Notes: generated from the letters alone by a model not told the origin. Numbered from the stretch's first letter, positions 22,129 through 35,600 are shown. The stretch is DNA of 64,000 nucleotides from Bombardia bombarda (GCA_030512295.1 JAULSR010000003.1:1054001-1118000); one strand, 5' to 3'. Numbers and translations are program-made.

Positions 22129-23186
22129 TTAAATACGACACTTCATCATCGGAAACTCCAAAACGCGATGAAGACGGCTGACGATGTCTACGTAGTCGGG
22201 CTCATTACTCGGTGTGAGTACGCCATGGCGAACGAAAAAGTCCACGATGACAAGCGTGTAGCTTGGCTTAAACAGCCTCTGCGTGAGTCCATCCTTGATC
22301 ATCTCCACGTCCCATAATTGGAACCACTCCACCTCATGATCATTGGTTTCAGGTTGAACGCCATCCGGGAGTTCCATCTCATACAAGAACTCAATTTCGG
22401 GCTGAAGAAGGTAGGTCTCCCCAATTGCCTTGTCGTCGCGGAAGTGAAAGTATCCAATTGTCCCACAGGCGCGCGCTGATGAACGGACAACATCGTCAGG
22501 GAGTGACGCTTCTTCCTTCGCCTCACGAACTACGCTCTCAAAGGGATCTTCTCCGGTGCGACACCCGCCAGCAGTAGTGTTATCTAGCAGGCCCGGATAA
22601 TTGGCTGTCGTCATTGAGCGCTTCGAAATCCAGATCCTCGGCAGCTTTGTGTCCACATCGTAGCTGTAGACGCTGAGTTGAACGCCGTAGCTGACAATGC
22701 CCAGCAGCGGGACGGCAGCGCGCTCAACATTGAACAGAATCTCGTTATTCGGCCCATACGCCGGCTTGAGCTCATCCCGCCATCTGCTGAGGACAACGAA
22801 CTTGTCCATGCCCCTAAGACTCGCGAATGTTCTTGCGACAGCCTCAGAGCGCGACGCTTCGTCGTTACCCTCGATCGTGATTGTTCGGAAGTCGGCTGTG
22901 TCGTTGATATCCCAACCAGGCTGTTCTCTTAGTGCATCCACGACAGTAGGATGAACTATGCCCACCGGCGGCTCAACACCATTGACACGGAGATCATAGT
23001 GGGCCTTCTTAGTCGTGATCCACTTGTTGACATTCTGTTGCGGGATAGGAAAGCTATTGTTCAGGCTTTAGATTAGTTTAAATATTCTCAGCACTTGCAA
23101 TCGACCTGGACTGGTTTAATGCCGTACTCATCCCCTTCATTAATGATGTCAAGGTATGGCACGACGGTGACCCTCGGGCTGGACAT
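22129..23186 (-). CDS. DUF4743 / Nudix hydrolase (Tnr3-like)
   Basis: Two exons (23095..23186 and 22129..23053) give 338 residues. The intron 23054..23094 is only 41 nt (GTGCTG...AATAG, with AACTAAT as branch) and restores NFPIPQQNVNKW, matching the DNFPY-type motif of the family. The N-terminal DUF4743-like half (about 1-140) is followed by a Nudix fold. The Nudix box GX5EX7REUXEEXGU is at about residues 193-215: GGCRTGEDPFESVVREAKEEASL region, with Ser at the usual second Gly. The layout fits fungal relatives of yeast YJR142W and the N-terminal part of Tnr3, which hydrolyse thiamine-type diphosphates (for example oxidised thiamine diphosphate). It is probably a cytosolic housekeeping or clean-up enzyme with no clear link to its neighbours. 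Confidence 0.9.
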
Positions 23187-25475
23187 GGTGCGTAGAATGG
23201 ATCACGGGAGCCGTTGAAAGAATGGTTGGAAGCTAAATGGTCGCGATTGAAGCAGTGCTTGTGCGAAGGAAGCCAGGCATTTGTTGGCCGAGTTCATTTG
23301 GTGGACTGAACCACAGCAGTCAGGCTCCGAAAGGCGGTGCCCCAGATCGTCTCCAAGCTATGTGGTAGGGCGTCTCGTCCCCTAGAAACCCCCGCTCTTC
23401 GACCCCTGACCGACCTTAAATACCCCACCAACCCGCTACGGAGGTACCTATATACGTCCAACATCCATCTCCCACTTTCCAATGGTACTTCCAGCAAAGG
23501 TACCTAAGTAAGTAGGTACCCGCTACCTACTACCACAAGTGCCTAAGTATCTAGCTTAAAGTTCATAAGGGTACGTGCATAGGTAGGCGGGTATTCCTCC
23601 TCTTTCCAAAAAGAAAAACAAAGGAAAAAACGAAAAGAATATCAAGAATTCGTGCTCCCTTCTCAAGGTTTGACTACATCCTCCTCCATATAGGACTTAT
23701 CGTCGTCAGGCTGCGCTTCTATAGAATCCGCAATTGACTGTGCGTCCTGTTTGTCGTTGTCGCTGCTAACGCCTGACGGACCAATTCCAAGGTCACCTTT
23801 ACGATCAAGTAAGGTTAGTACAGAACATACTTATCACTTCATAGTGAGGCAGGTTATTGGCGATGATTGACTTACCATTGAGTCTCATGAGCTCCAGGTA
23901 CGATGGTGGAGCTGTGTTCAGCATGCACGAAGATGGGGCAATGTTCGGCATGGCGGGGTAGTTTGGTGACGTTGGATGCTGAAAGAGATGTGGCCAGGTG
24001 ACTTTGATGATCACGCTCAGGAGGAATGAAATCATTGCATGCACTGTGTTGACTGCAAACTACGTGAGACAGGGTTGGCTTCAATCTTATATGTATCTTC
24101 AAACACTTCATTTACATATCATCTTTCAACTTGTTCGCCTTACTACTTGATACCGATTTAGTCGGCCACCTCTTCACCGATCAATCCGGTAGAGGCCAAT
24201 AAGCCTTATGAGTAACAACGGGGCAATGGTAACAACAGGCTAGGAGCCCAGTATTCACAGACCGGATGGACCGGATGGGTCGGCGTGGCTTTCTGAAGGG
24301 CCTGGCTGGGAACGAGTTATCATACCACCTGACCGGGAAACTGACTGTTGTCTGCGCCTCTTGAACACAGCAGGCCTACCAAGTTGTGCTACTAACAATT
24401 GTCGCATTGGATAATGCAAAGACATTCTAAAGGACATTCTAAAGTGCAGACTGAAGGTGTGAAATCTGTAGTGAGTGCGTCAACAAGTGTGCAGAATGTG
24501 TTTTACCACGGCAAGGAATATATTTGCGTCAAATGGCGAATACATTGGTGAGTTATAACTTCTGCGTATAATACTATTGGTCTTTCCACCTATTTTATCT
24601 ATGGATCAAACCTTCATTTTGGCGTTGATACATAAATACCTATTGATGAAGAATACTGTTCTTATTTTCGTAATCAGAGTTACTACCTTCAATATATTTT
24701 TATTTCATTGGTGTTACATAAGTATCAATTAGGCCTACTGTTCTGCTTGTTCGTGAACACATGCCATATTATTTCCCTCCGCGTTATTATATTAGAGAAT
24801 ACGGTATCTCTGTTTCAAAGTCATGGGATGTATATTTATTTGTTCTTACGGAGTAACTAACAAATACCTCTATTTTCACCCACGCGTCTGTTATTTCACG
24901 AATAACGTATCAGAGATGTAGTACCATGAACACGTACGACCTTTCTACACTAACCTCAATTATCTCAGAACTGGGACCCTATCAAAGCTATTCGTGGGTT
25001 CTTACTTCTACAGCCCATTTGACCCAACTCAATCTTCGCCATCTTTTCTGAAGAGTTGACAGCTTTTGTAAGCTGCTCACGAGAAAATATTTGCTTTTCT
25101 AGCGCAAGGGGATGTAAATATGGTGGATACATTTCATCTTTCTCACGAGAAGTAGTTACAATACGGGCTTATGCCATGCGAGTCATCAGTGTCATTATCT
25201 TATTTGAGAAGTTTTGGAACTGAATGCGGGGTTGAGGTAGTGAGTGAAATGGCGGATGCCAATCAGGCGAGCCAGCACGTGACTGTTATCTGATGACAGA
25301 TTACGGTATCAGCTGTCTCGCCGGGTATGGATACAGGCAATGTGCGGCGGCGGATATTCGGATTCGCGATTTGCAACACGCGACCGGCAAACCATTCCAG
25401 CCATTCTCGAGGCGCCTCGTGCAAAACCGACGGCTCCCCCAATCCGTGCTCTGGCACCCATTCAACTTGTCGAGT
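23187..25475. other. Gene-poor AT-rich intergenic
   Basis: The stretch holds the Nudix upstream region with a cluster of GGTACCTAAGTAAGTAGG-type motifs at about 23498-23600, then about 800 bases of AT-rich DNA (24440-25200) with no coding signal. The AT-rich block could be old mutated repeat sequence, but I recognise no element. The final part leads into the BED/DUF3237 gene, whose frame is already open at 25293. Confidence 0.4.
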
Positions 25476-26145
25476 ATGGTCAAACACAACATGCCGCGCC
25501 AGGTGGACGAGGACGTCCATAGGGCGTTTACAGAGTACCGCGCCGAAGGTAAGTTAATTGGTTGACAGGAGACTCGTCACTGTGACAGGTGGCGCGTCTT
25601 TTCCGCATCAATTTTTCATCCCTTGTTCCGCTGGCGGCCATTTACCGCCCGTTGGTAAAAACTGACGGTATCATGCGATGCACTCGATTTCCGCGTATCC
25701 TTACCGTCACTGCTGTCATCACTTGTTGTCACCCATTTTACTTGCCACCCCTTCCCTCCCCATTGCATCATACTTATTCCTGTTTCTGGTGCAGAGCCGA
25801 ACAAGAAGTGCGCTCTCGTGCAGTGCATCTACTGTCAATCGACCCGCGCCAAGAACACGACGCGTCAAAAGCAGCATCTTTTGCAATGCGACAGCTACCT
25901 GGCCTCCCACCCTGAAGTCGCCCTGCACGCCACCTCGGCTCAAGCCCAGCTGGCCTACCAATCGACCGAGGAGAACAACGTCGAGGGCCACAATGGCGAC
26001 CGCGATGCCCCCGCCGACGCCGACGTCAGCTACGGCGACGGCCCCAGCGCCATGGATGTCTCCTCCATGACCGCCCCCGGGGGGCCCCAACCTAACCCCG
26101 CCCTCGGCTTCACTCCCAACCCGCGCATCAACGGCACACCCGTCC

Positions 26146-26204
<59 letters not shown>

Positions 26205-27234
26205 CTACAACAACAGCAGCAACAACAGCAACAACAACAACAGCAACAACAACAACAACCTCAAGTACATCCTCAATTTCCCCATTCACAATCGCAGCTC
26301 CAGCCGTCGTCCCAGCCCCAGTCCCGCCCACGTGGCCGTCCCTCTCTGGCCGCTCTGGCCGCGCGCGCCTCAGGCGGAGGCAGCGTCGACGGCTCCCCGG
26401 CGCCCAAGCGCCAAAAGACATACAAGACGTTCAACCCGGCCCTGCCCGAGCTGAGCCTCAAGGAGGTGCACGCGGCCTTCGCGGACGAGCCGGTTAAGGA
26501 GGGCGCCAAGTGCGTCAGCGCGCGCTGCACCTACTGCAACCAGGTGCGGGCCAAGAACATCTCGCGCCAGCGCGAGCACCTGCTCGTCTGCCCCGGCTTC
26601 CAGCAGACCATCAAGGAGAAGATACCGGCCAACAACCTCAAGCACCAGTTCGACGAGGACGACGTGGCCAGCTCGCTGAGCCTGCCCGTGCCCACGCTCG
26701 ACCTCGACTTCCGCATGAGCATCCGGGTCAAGCCCAAGATCACCGTCGGCCCGGGCAACTTTGGACAGCAGAGCTGGATATCTGCCACGGGCGGCCAGTG
26801 GGCCGGACGCTGGGGCAAGGGGATTGTCATGGTATGTTTTTTATTTTCTTTGCTTCTTGCCGTTCCCTGATTCTATCCATGAGGGAAACGTGTTACTTAC
26901 TTTCACACAGCCCGGCGGCCAAGACACCCAGACCACGGTCCAAGACCTCGCTACCTGCATCTCGGCTCGCTACCTGCTGCAGACCAACGACGAGCACCCG
27001 GCCCTCATCATCTGCACCATCAGGGGCTGGTGGACTGGCGAGCTCGACCTGATGGAGCGCCTGCAGGACCCCGTGGCCGCCGATAACATCGCGCCGCACC
27101 GCTACAAGTTCCGCGTCTCGATGGAGCTCGAGACGGGCGACGATCGCTACAACGACATCAACATGTGCGTCTTCCTCGGCAGCGGCTGCCGACGCGGCGC
27201 GGAGGTTGTCTATGATGCGTATCGTGTCAGCTGA
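25476..27234 (+). CDS. Two BED-like zinc knuckles, polyQ and DUF3237
   Basis: Exons 25476..25548, 25795..26831 and 26911..27234 encode 477 residues. Two similar modules occur: VDEDVHRAFTEY...C35-x2-C38-x13-H52-x3-C56 and LSLKEVHAAFADE...C268-x2-C271-x13-H285-x3-C289, both with R-A-K-N-x-[TS]-R-Q between the ligands. This is BED-like zinc binding, suggesting DNA contact. Between them lie an almost pure glutamine run (about 142-180) and a Pro/Gln/Ser segment. An SGG-rich basic patch (SPAPKRQKTYK) could be a nuclear localisation signal. From about residue 327, LDFRMSIRVKPKITVGPGNFG to the end VVYDAYRVS matches the DUF3237 beta-barrel fold, of unknown function. The start is chosen at MVKHNMPRQVDEDVHRAF (good A at -3). 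The frame is open back to an ATG at 25293, which would add 61 unconserved-looking residues. The fused domains suggest a chromatin or small-ligand-responsive regulator; this is inference. Confidence 0.8.
26145..26262 (+). repeat. CAA/CAG repeat coding for polyglutamine
   Basis: About 39 consecutive codons are nearly all CAA or CAG, with one CTA. The tract lies inside exon 2 of the BED/DUF3237 gene and is likely to vary in length between strains. Confidence 0.95.
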
Positions 27235-30200
27235 GCGAAGCGGAACGGATGGATGGATGAACAGTAGACGTTGTTGATTGACGTTTTTTTTGTTGATAGC
27301 TCGAACCTTATATACAAGTACTTTTAGTAATGGCACGGTTGATGGGGGGAGAGGGGGAGCGGAGATTTGACTGCAGTGTAGGTAGGGAGCGTATTATTCT
27401 GGGGGAGGAGTTTGAGCGGACGTATACTTCTGGAAGCGGTGGCGGATGCTTTCTTGGGTTTGTTGAGTTACTGATTAATCTTGCCGGACTGGAGGTTTGG
27501 CAGCGATTGTCATGTTCACGCCGGATACCGTGGATCAAAGCACGCATCAGCTTGGGCAATAGGTTACGTGATTGCTTGTTGACCCAATTTGGCGAGCGTG
27601 GCTTGTTGTCCCGCCATATCTTTGCTTTTAGGTGGTTGTATCGTTATTTCGTTTTCACCCCGCGCTCTCCTTTCCTCTTTGTCATTGCGGAGTCTATGCT
27701 GTGCTCTCAGTAACAGCCCCGGATATGTGTATTTTCCTTGCGGCTTCAGTCAGGATTGTTGGACAGCAAACATAACATAAGCGGGCATGTGCATAACCAG
27801 ATCCGCAACAGCCTCGCTTTATTCATCACTACCATTTCAGTTGTACTTTTGGGTGCTGTAATGTCCCCTTTCCCCGTTGATCGTCCCTTTTTCTCTCTAT
27901 CTTGGTAGCCTCGGATGTATCTCTTTCTCCTTTAGTCATGTTGGACAGCATATAGTACTCGAGCGGGTATGCATGCAGCAATCTAGATCCGTGAGTATGT
28001 GCACTTGGCCGAAGCCGTGGTCTTTTAGATACCCAACCCAGTTCGAGCTTAGGTTGCCATACCTGATTTGTAGTACAATTATGGTGTTGTGCCTTGGGTG
28101 TTTGTTGAGCACATAAAGTGAAAGAGCTTTGTGGTTGTAATAGACGTCACGACAATGATGACGACGCGAGTAAGGAAAGCAAAACTTGACTTTCTTTTTA
28201 CTGTTTGTTGGGAATAATGAGGCCTGATTGCTATTGCAATAAAACAGCAAAAAGAGTCACTGTTGACAGCCAGTTACGTAAATATTCCAACAATACAATA
28301 TAGGCCGGATCAGTAACTAATTAGTCACGGGTATATAGTAGACATGTACAGAACGTAAATGTACACTGAGTTAAAAGCCTAGAAGCATAAAAATTTCACA
28401 TGGGCGTTGTGTCCCTCCTGTTTAAGGTAGTACACCGGAGTCAAATTACACTGGAGTCAAATACGTCAGGTCGTGTCATTGCCTATTTTATCAAACTGCT
28501 GTCAAACAGTTTTCAATCAATGTAAAGAACCGCACATTACTTACCAGACATCTTATTTCAACATAATACGAGATGCGTCTATCTTACATGCGAGATAAGC
28601 GTGCGCCGAAGAAGTACCTGTTTGATGTAACACTGGTATTCCTAAAGGAGGAATCCGCCAACATGATGACTAACAGACCCTGCTGTGCAGCATTCGCATC
28701 ATAGCGACCCTCAAGACCCATTCAGAGAACACAACCATCACAGCACGTACTGTGGTAGTATACGCGGCTATTACGTAGGATACCTAGATAAGGCCATGTA
28801 GCTACAGAGCTCAAAGTCTTGACGGTGCGCAAGTACTCTAGCCACGAGCTCGGAAGATATGGTGTATGAAGTTCTGCCTATGTAACGTCACCTGGATACC
28901 GATTACCTAGGTACTAACGTTTCTGGTCATACTACCATTGATACTGTGTGATGTTCTAGGAGCCATAAGCGTTGCTTCAAAACGACCATACTTTATGTGC
29001 TCTCTAAGGTTGATGTTCACCTTGCGTCTCATCTTTGCAAATCAGTTGAGTATCGAACAGATAACTGAGTACAACTATGTTACTGATGACTGTTTCAAAC
29101 CAAAGAGGGTATTTATCACCATGAATGTTCGCATTTGCACCTGAAGTACAAGTAGAGCGTATCTCTGTCTCACTCATGACGAGTACATGACACATGTATC
29201 CGTCTTGGCGGTCACGGGAATGCGCCTCCATTCGTCTCGGCGGTTACACAAGCTCGCTGCTCGCATCCGAACCCTGCTTGCCGCAAGAGTCTATCGCAGA
29301 AGCAGAGCAGAGCAGAGCAGAGCAGAGCAGAGCATAACACACTCACAGTCGACGTGGTTGATCCCCGTTGACGAAATGAGACATCCGGAGCTGGAATGGG
29401 GGAAATGAGCGAAGGAATGGAAAGGGTGAATGATGGACCTTGCCAGCACACACACACTGGGGACAATGACGGTCAAGGGTCAGAGAGTGAGACAGTGGAA
29501 CATTCTGGGCGGTTTCCCTCTGAAAGATGTAAGCAAAAAAAAAAGGTGAGACACCACGATGGGGTTGAGTCTCAATATTTCATGCCGACACGCTGCGCTG
29601 GCCTTCTGTCACTTTCAACGACTTCCGATTTCCGCCGAAATCAAAAGACCCAATTGCAGCATTCTCTTTTGTCTGAGCAGGTTTTACTGCATGGATATTA
29701 TGTAGTGTAGTGCTATTTTCCGGGGGCCCCGGGGAAGTGTCCGGGGCCATGGGCTGTGTTGCTTGCCAAGGTTGACGCCTGTCATGCCAAGCAACGCAGA
29801 GGGCCCGCTGGATGCTGGCATTTCATGTTGCTTATCTGGCCCAAGTCTCGACCTTTTCTTGAAGCGTCTCTCGGCATGGCTTCCCCGCAATCACACCCAC
29901 CATCACTTGGATCAGAAAGCCTGTTGTTTCGCTGTCGAGGCTGTTCACGTGGACCCACGACCGAGATTATCACAACATATACTGACAGGAGGAGGAGGAG
30001 GTGCTAGACATGGGCAGGTATTCTCCCGACTGCCGCTCGCCAAGAGCGCCGAGCGGTGCACGGCGTGCCTTGGCGTGCTCCGTTAGCGAACATCCCGACA
30101 TCTTGGTAACCAGTAAACCTATCACGTTGGTGCGTTGTTGCGTTGTGCAAGAGGCACACCGCCGGCACGGCTCCTCACTGGCAGGAGTGGTCGGACCACT

Positions 30201-30812
30201 CATCTGTGCGTGCCGTTCGGGATTAAAAAATGGTGTCCCCAAGGGACGGGCTGGATCCTGGGGACGAGGGCCAGCCCGTAATCGGCCGGTTACACACACA
30301 AGCCCAGTCGCTCATCTCACTCATTGGCTTCTCTTGGTCGACCATGAAGCGGCTGACGCCCCCGGATCCCTGACCGTGGTTCATGTTCAACCTCACATCT
30401 ACATACTTCTTTAGACACCTTACTCTTGCAAATAGTCAACCGCCTTGCGTCACAGTGTTCAAGATTGTTTTGCATATATCTCTGGCCTCATCCACCTGCC
30501 GCGTTCCAGCTGTTGTGTTTCAATGCTCCAAAACATCGAACCCCCCATCGACCTTTCTGCATCATGCTGATCCCCCCTGCCAACAAAGATCAACCTTACA
30601 AGCTTTGAACCCACTGCAAGCCCAACATTATCTTGCCTGCCCCCTTCCTTGTTCTCTGGTCGATAGACTACCTGCCTACCTTGTTATCCACAAATCTCCT
30701 ACACATCAGCTCGACAGTCTTCAATGCGCCAGCCACAACGACCGTTCCGCCACCGCCGATATCCTTGACATCAACACTTGCCTAGCAACCAACCAGACCC
30801 AAAGCCACAGAG
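27235..30812. other. Gene-poor intergenic, 3.6 kb
   Basis: No coding region is supported. Features seen are a direct repeat TACAC[CT]GGAGTCAAAT (about 28428-28461), a pentanucleotide AGCAG array (29301-29334) and an A10 run near 29537. Open frames at 27330-27713 and 30001-30414 have no recognisable product. The last few hundred bases (pyrimidine-rich, CA-rich) probably form the leader of the gene at 30813. Confidence 0.4.
29301..29334. repeat. AGCAG pentanucleotide microsatellite
   Basis: About seven head-to-tail copies of AGCAG lie in non-coding DNA. Confidence 0.9.
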
Positions 30813-31759
30813 ATGGCCACGTCTCCAGCAAACATGGCTGTGCGGGAGAAGCGTCGTCGCTCCACTCCGCTCGCCATCGAGCAGGTCAACATCATGAAGG
30901 CCCTGACAGCAGCCGAGTACTCCCGCCGCCAGTTCATCCTCAACTACGCCGCCAGCCGCGAGACGCGGCTGCTGATCCCCGGCCAAAAGGCCGATGTCAT
31001 CAAGGAAGCCGAGGAGTGGGTCGTCGTCTGGCTGAACCAGAACGGGTTCACCACGGTCAGCAACGAGTTCTTCAAGTTCGCCGTCGACGAGCGGCTGTGG
31101 ATTGCTTGGGGTATGTGCATCCATCCATCCTCTGATCAATAGACCAAGATACTGACAAACAACCACCAGTCGGCGACGACGTCCCCTTCCCCTTCGCCTT
31201 CATGCGCCGCACCCTCGAGGCATCCGAGCCCAGCCGTCGCGCCCAGACACCCCCCGAGACCCGCACCAAAACCAAGAGCGAGGGCTTCGTCGACCTAGCA
31301 GCAAACGGCGTCGAGGTCCGCGTATTTGAGAAGGGCCCCCAACCAGAGGCGGAGTTGGCAACAGCCCCGGTGCAGCATCGTCCAAAGAAGCACCACCACC
31401 ACCAACACCACCACCAACACCACCACCGCAGCAGCAGTAGCAGCAGCAGCAGCGGCGGCGGCGGCGGCGGCAGCCAAAAGGGACTGCAGCAGGAAGATTC
31501 CGCGCCTCTGAAAAAGGCGCACACGGCACCGGTAAAGTCGTCCAAGGGGCACCCCCTGCCTGCGGTGGCAGAGGTACCTGGTGCTATGGAGAGCGACATG
31601 GGGCAGAAACGAAGCCTGTCGCTCAATAGTATTGATGATATTAAGTTGGGGCGGAAGCAGGTGGGTGGTAGTGGCAATAGGGGTGGGGATGGCGGTGGTT
31701 TGGATAGGAAGCCGTTCCTTGCGCGGTTGGGTAAGTCGTGGGCGAGGCGTATGTCTTGA
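30813..31759 (+). CDS. Hypothetical basic protein with His/Ser/Gly runs
   Basis: Two exons (30813..31110 and 31170..31759; donor GTATGT, branch ACTGAC, acceptor CAG) encode 295 residues. The ordered N-terminal 115 residues (KRRRSTPLAIEQVNIMKALTA, then KADVIKEAEEWVVVWLNQNGF, DERLWIAWVGDDVPFPFAFMRR) look like a conserved helical domain. The remainder is low complexity, with His/Gln runs coded by CAC-rich DNA, a Ser run and a Gly run, then SLSLNSIDDIKLGRK. There is no signal peptide or membrane helix, and the basic start could direct the protein to the nucleus. I do not recognise the family; it looks like a Pezizomycotina-specific hypothetical protein. The splice preserves frame and joins a coherent domain, which supports the model. 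Confidence 0.75.
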
Positions 31760-32609
31760 AGTGATGAATGTGGTTTTGGCAGAACCAGTGCCTATCCTTG
31801 GAGGGGAGTGAACGATCGAGCGAGTGGGATGGTTGTTGTGAGCACAGAGCACTGAGCGAGGCGGAGCCAGCGCTGGAATGTTCACTTTGGGCTGGGTCAT
31901 TGTTTTACTATGGATTAATTGTGTTGGGAATTTCGTTTTACGGTCGTTTTTATTTCGCTTTGTTTTGTTGATGGGTTATTCGCTCGGCAATAAATATGGC
32001 TATTCGTTTGATGTTTTGGTTGTCAAGTTTTGTCAAGTGTTTGGGAGCCTTCATGACAGATCGGAGTCTGTTCGCTACTATTAGGGCACCATCGACTGGT
32101 TGAGTCACTATCATTAGTTATGAGTTATGACGAGCATGACATCTTTGAGCTACTGATAGCAATCTACTTGAATAATTACCTACTTACCTACTAGTGTTGT
32201 TCATCAAACACGATATTTAATGATCTACCTTTCTCTTATCTATGGGTGCAGCATGATTCTGTGACATTGATGTGAATTCACCCATCTCAATTTTGCAGTT
32301 CTAGCACAACACTCTGACATTGATATGGACAGTGCACCGTGGCGTCTCTGTGTCTGTATCAACGAACACACAACCTCCTATTCCTCACCACACCTGACAC
32401 GAAGGGGTGTGTCAAAGCATCGGAGGGGGGGACAACAAAGCATGACGATGGGAGGCCGCCAACCGACAGTCTGGCTCCCGGGACTCAACTGGCAGAGCCA
32501 AGCCTGCATCTGTCGTTTCCATCCGGCCATATGCACATACCCCGTGACACCCACCATTCCCCTATATGTCGCCATGCATAAAAAAGATGCGCAGTTCGAG
32601 AACGTTGTA

Positions 32610-32640
<31 letters not shown>

Positions 32641-35600
32641 GTCTCTCTCTCGCGTATGCATCTGCTTAGTCGCAGCAGCACAGATCAAGTGCGAGAACGT
32701 AGTACTGACAGTTGACGGTGAGTGACTACCTTCCGACCACCACCACCCATTACGCATACCCAATGGTCAGCTACCGCGGATTCTTTTCGAACAACAAGAA
32801 GTTGGAGGGGGTCAGGCCGCGGAAGAGGCCCTGTAATCCCCAGCTGCAGGCTGGAACAAGTGGGCAGAGGTGAGCAGCAAACCAATGCCAGCATCGGCGC
32901 GTCATAATATGGGGAAGTGCGGCGGGGGATAGGCGGGCCAAGGGCTTGGCCAAAACGACTTGGCGGTAAACTCTGATGGTCACGCCTCCAACAGGCTAAC
33001 TTATTTACTGCCCCTATTGTGGACTAGGGTTTGGGTTGTCTGGCTGCTAGTAGCGAAGCGTATCTCCTGCGATTATCAGCTTCAGTTATTAGACGAGTGC
33101 CACCCTCAGTCTCAACAAAAAGTTAGACTAAATCCGTTACATATCCGATCGCCGCCCAAGAGATGGAGGAGGTGAGCAGGGGATAGCGAGGCTGCAAGGG
33201 CTGAGTGCGGTTGTGAGGCTTGGCCTTGTCTTGGTATTGGACCAGTGGCGTCTTGGCTGGGTGCTTGGGGCGGGATTGTAAGTGGGACCTTCGGGAGATG
33301 GTATTGTGCTATTTATGGTTTGAGGACTTGGATCATTAGCCGATTTTGGCGCGGTGTGTAGGTTTTATTGTGTGGAAATTGCTAGCTCCTGGGCATTGTA
33401 AGCTTTACACTGCGGCATTAAGTTGAAGATTATTCGTTTGCGGTTCTGATGAAAATGGGTGCACTACAACATTATCCGCCTGCCTACATAGAGACTGTAT
33501 ACATAAAAACGGTAACAAGAACCTTTGTACTACGTCAAGCAGATCAACGATACGGTCCGCCAAGAAGCTGACCGGTAAGCTTCACCCACCCCTTTTCTCT
33601 AAAGTCGCTGCCAAGGACTGGGGTAGACACCCCCTCGTGGATAAGATCGACACACCACCAACTCAGACATCGTGAGGATGACTGGGATTCAACGCGTCAA
33701 TGCTGATTGTTGCTGACTGGGGTATAACGAGCTTCGCGGGCCGCACATCTCCGACTCCCGACAACTTGCAGCAAATCAGATATGTCACGTTTAGGTTTGG
33801 TGATATAGGTTGGAAAAGGTTGTCTTGTTGACCAAATTATTCCCAAAAATTGCGTTATCAATATCTGCCTGGCCTTTGAGTAAATTCCCTTCGGTCGACT
33901 ACGGGTTACTGGAAGTGGACTTACATGAGGTGTAACCGTAAGCTTCCTGCTAGTTGTGTGACTCAATCCATGATATAATTTAGTATATTTCGATCAAATG
34001 TAAGCATATGATACAATTATAGCAACGCACGATGTGTGTGTATCTTAAACGTAAAGGGTGCAAAACTGTTCAACCTACTCAAGTTAGAATTCAATGTAAA
34101 AATAGTTTGGGAAGACATATATACGTGCTAAAACAGGTATGCTCCATTATCGTTATGTCCCATTAAGTATAGGTACCTATAAATGTATGTCGATATTATG
34201 GCTGCTACCATCAGTACTATTCTTAGGATACTTCTAACGCAGTATTATTGCGTGGCTGGGTTATTCTATACACACTGATAAGTTTTGACCATCTTCTTCC
34301 AAGTCGCTGTTTGCAACCATGGATGCTCGTCAGTGCAAAATTTCAACATGTCGGCTATGGTCAGCTGCCCGTGAACCGTCCCTGTTAGTTGTACAGCGAG
34401 TATCATGTGTTTGCCGAATCAGAAGTCAGCAAGAATAAGCTTGTTGGTTCTATGAGATTTCAAGCTGTAATCGCGGATAAACATGTACTACAAGTTGCTA
34501 GGCAAGTAATTGTAGCTGACGTTGTTTATCTTCTCAACCCAACCCCTTTTTAGAGTCTTAGGGTTAGGGGTCATGAGCTCAACACTGACGCGGAATTATT
34601 CGGGACATCGGTTGATTGATGCACGGGGAATTTCGTCAAGTTTGGTGGACGAGAAACAATTTCAGGAGACAAGATCTCAGCTTCGTCAACCCTAGCAACC
34701 CTCAGGCCACGCACAAGTCACCATCATGTATGTTCGAAACCTACCGGGTCCTTGCTTTTGGTGGAGCAGCATGTTGTTGCACGTCACAACCGCCTGGCAA
34801 GTCCAAACTCTCCATCGGTGCTTTTAAAACGGTTTCTCCACGGAATTCACTTGAGACAACCTGAAATGGGCCGTTATGCGGTACTAATTTAAAAGTTTTA
34901 GTCCGCTCATTCTCGCGCTTTCTCTATATTTGGTGTTTCAGTGACAGCCCTTAAGACCAAGTCTCTCCTACGCTCGGCGCAAAGTCGAAATATTCCGACG
35001 TTTAATATCCTTTCGGGACTGACACTGATCCTTCTTTGTGTCATCGTCGTATTCAGTGGTGTCGGTCGCGAGCCATACGAACCCATTTGGATCGGTCACT
35101 GTAATTGAGTCGTCTTCTCCTGGTATTCCTTGCATCGGCCGAAGCAGCCAGGAGTAGCGCGCTGTTTTTTATTATTTGAGAGATCGTTAGTTACGTATGC
35201 TTGGTGACACGTGTGTAAGAACTTTGTTGAGATGATACCGATCATGATGAACGTGATAATTACTGCTTTCAGGGTTGGTTCCCGAAGTAAATCTGCGGCT
35301 TTGCGCCACAGCACATGCAGATTGATAGGGACGACGTTCATGATGAGCATTTGAAAGTTGTTTGCCGGTAAAAAACGATGTCAAGGCTCTAGTGCCTAAA
35401 GTGCCTGGCGCCACTGAACCTTTCTTCATCCGATTGCCGATCTCCATCCTAAGCTTGACACATGGGCACAGTTTGCGACAGGTACAAATAGTCCTTGTTT
35501 CTTCTCTTCTTTTAGCACATTTAGCACACCAAAGCCTATCGGCCGGCTTCCCGCTTCCACTGCGACTTCAATGTGAGTAGGATGGACCGTTCTGAGCTGC

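Noticed and set aside
25293..25475. Upstream in-frame ATG extending the BED/DUF3237 protein by 61 residues
   Set aside because: The extension has unconserved-looking composition, and the ATG at 25476 has a better context; it remains possible.
25719..26204. Minus-strand frame with a poly-Leu run
   Set aside because: Antisense of the CAA repeat of the BED/DUF3237 gene.
30383..31135. 250-codon plus-strand frame
   Set aside because: Leader sequence plus an out-of-frame shadow of exon 1 of the gene at 30813.
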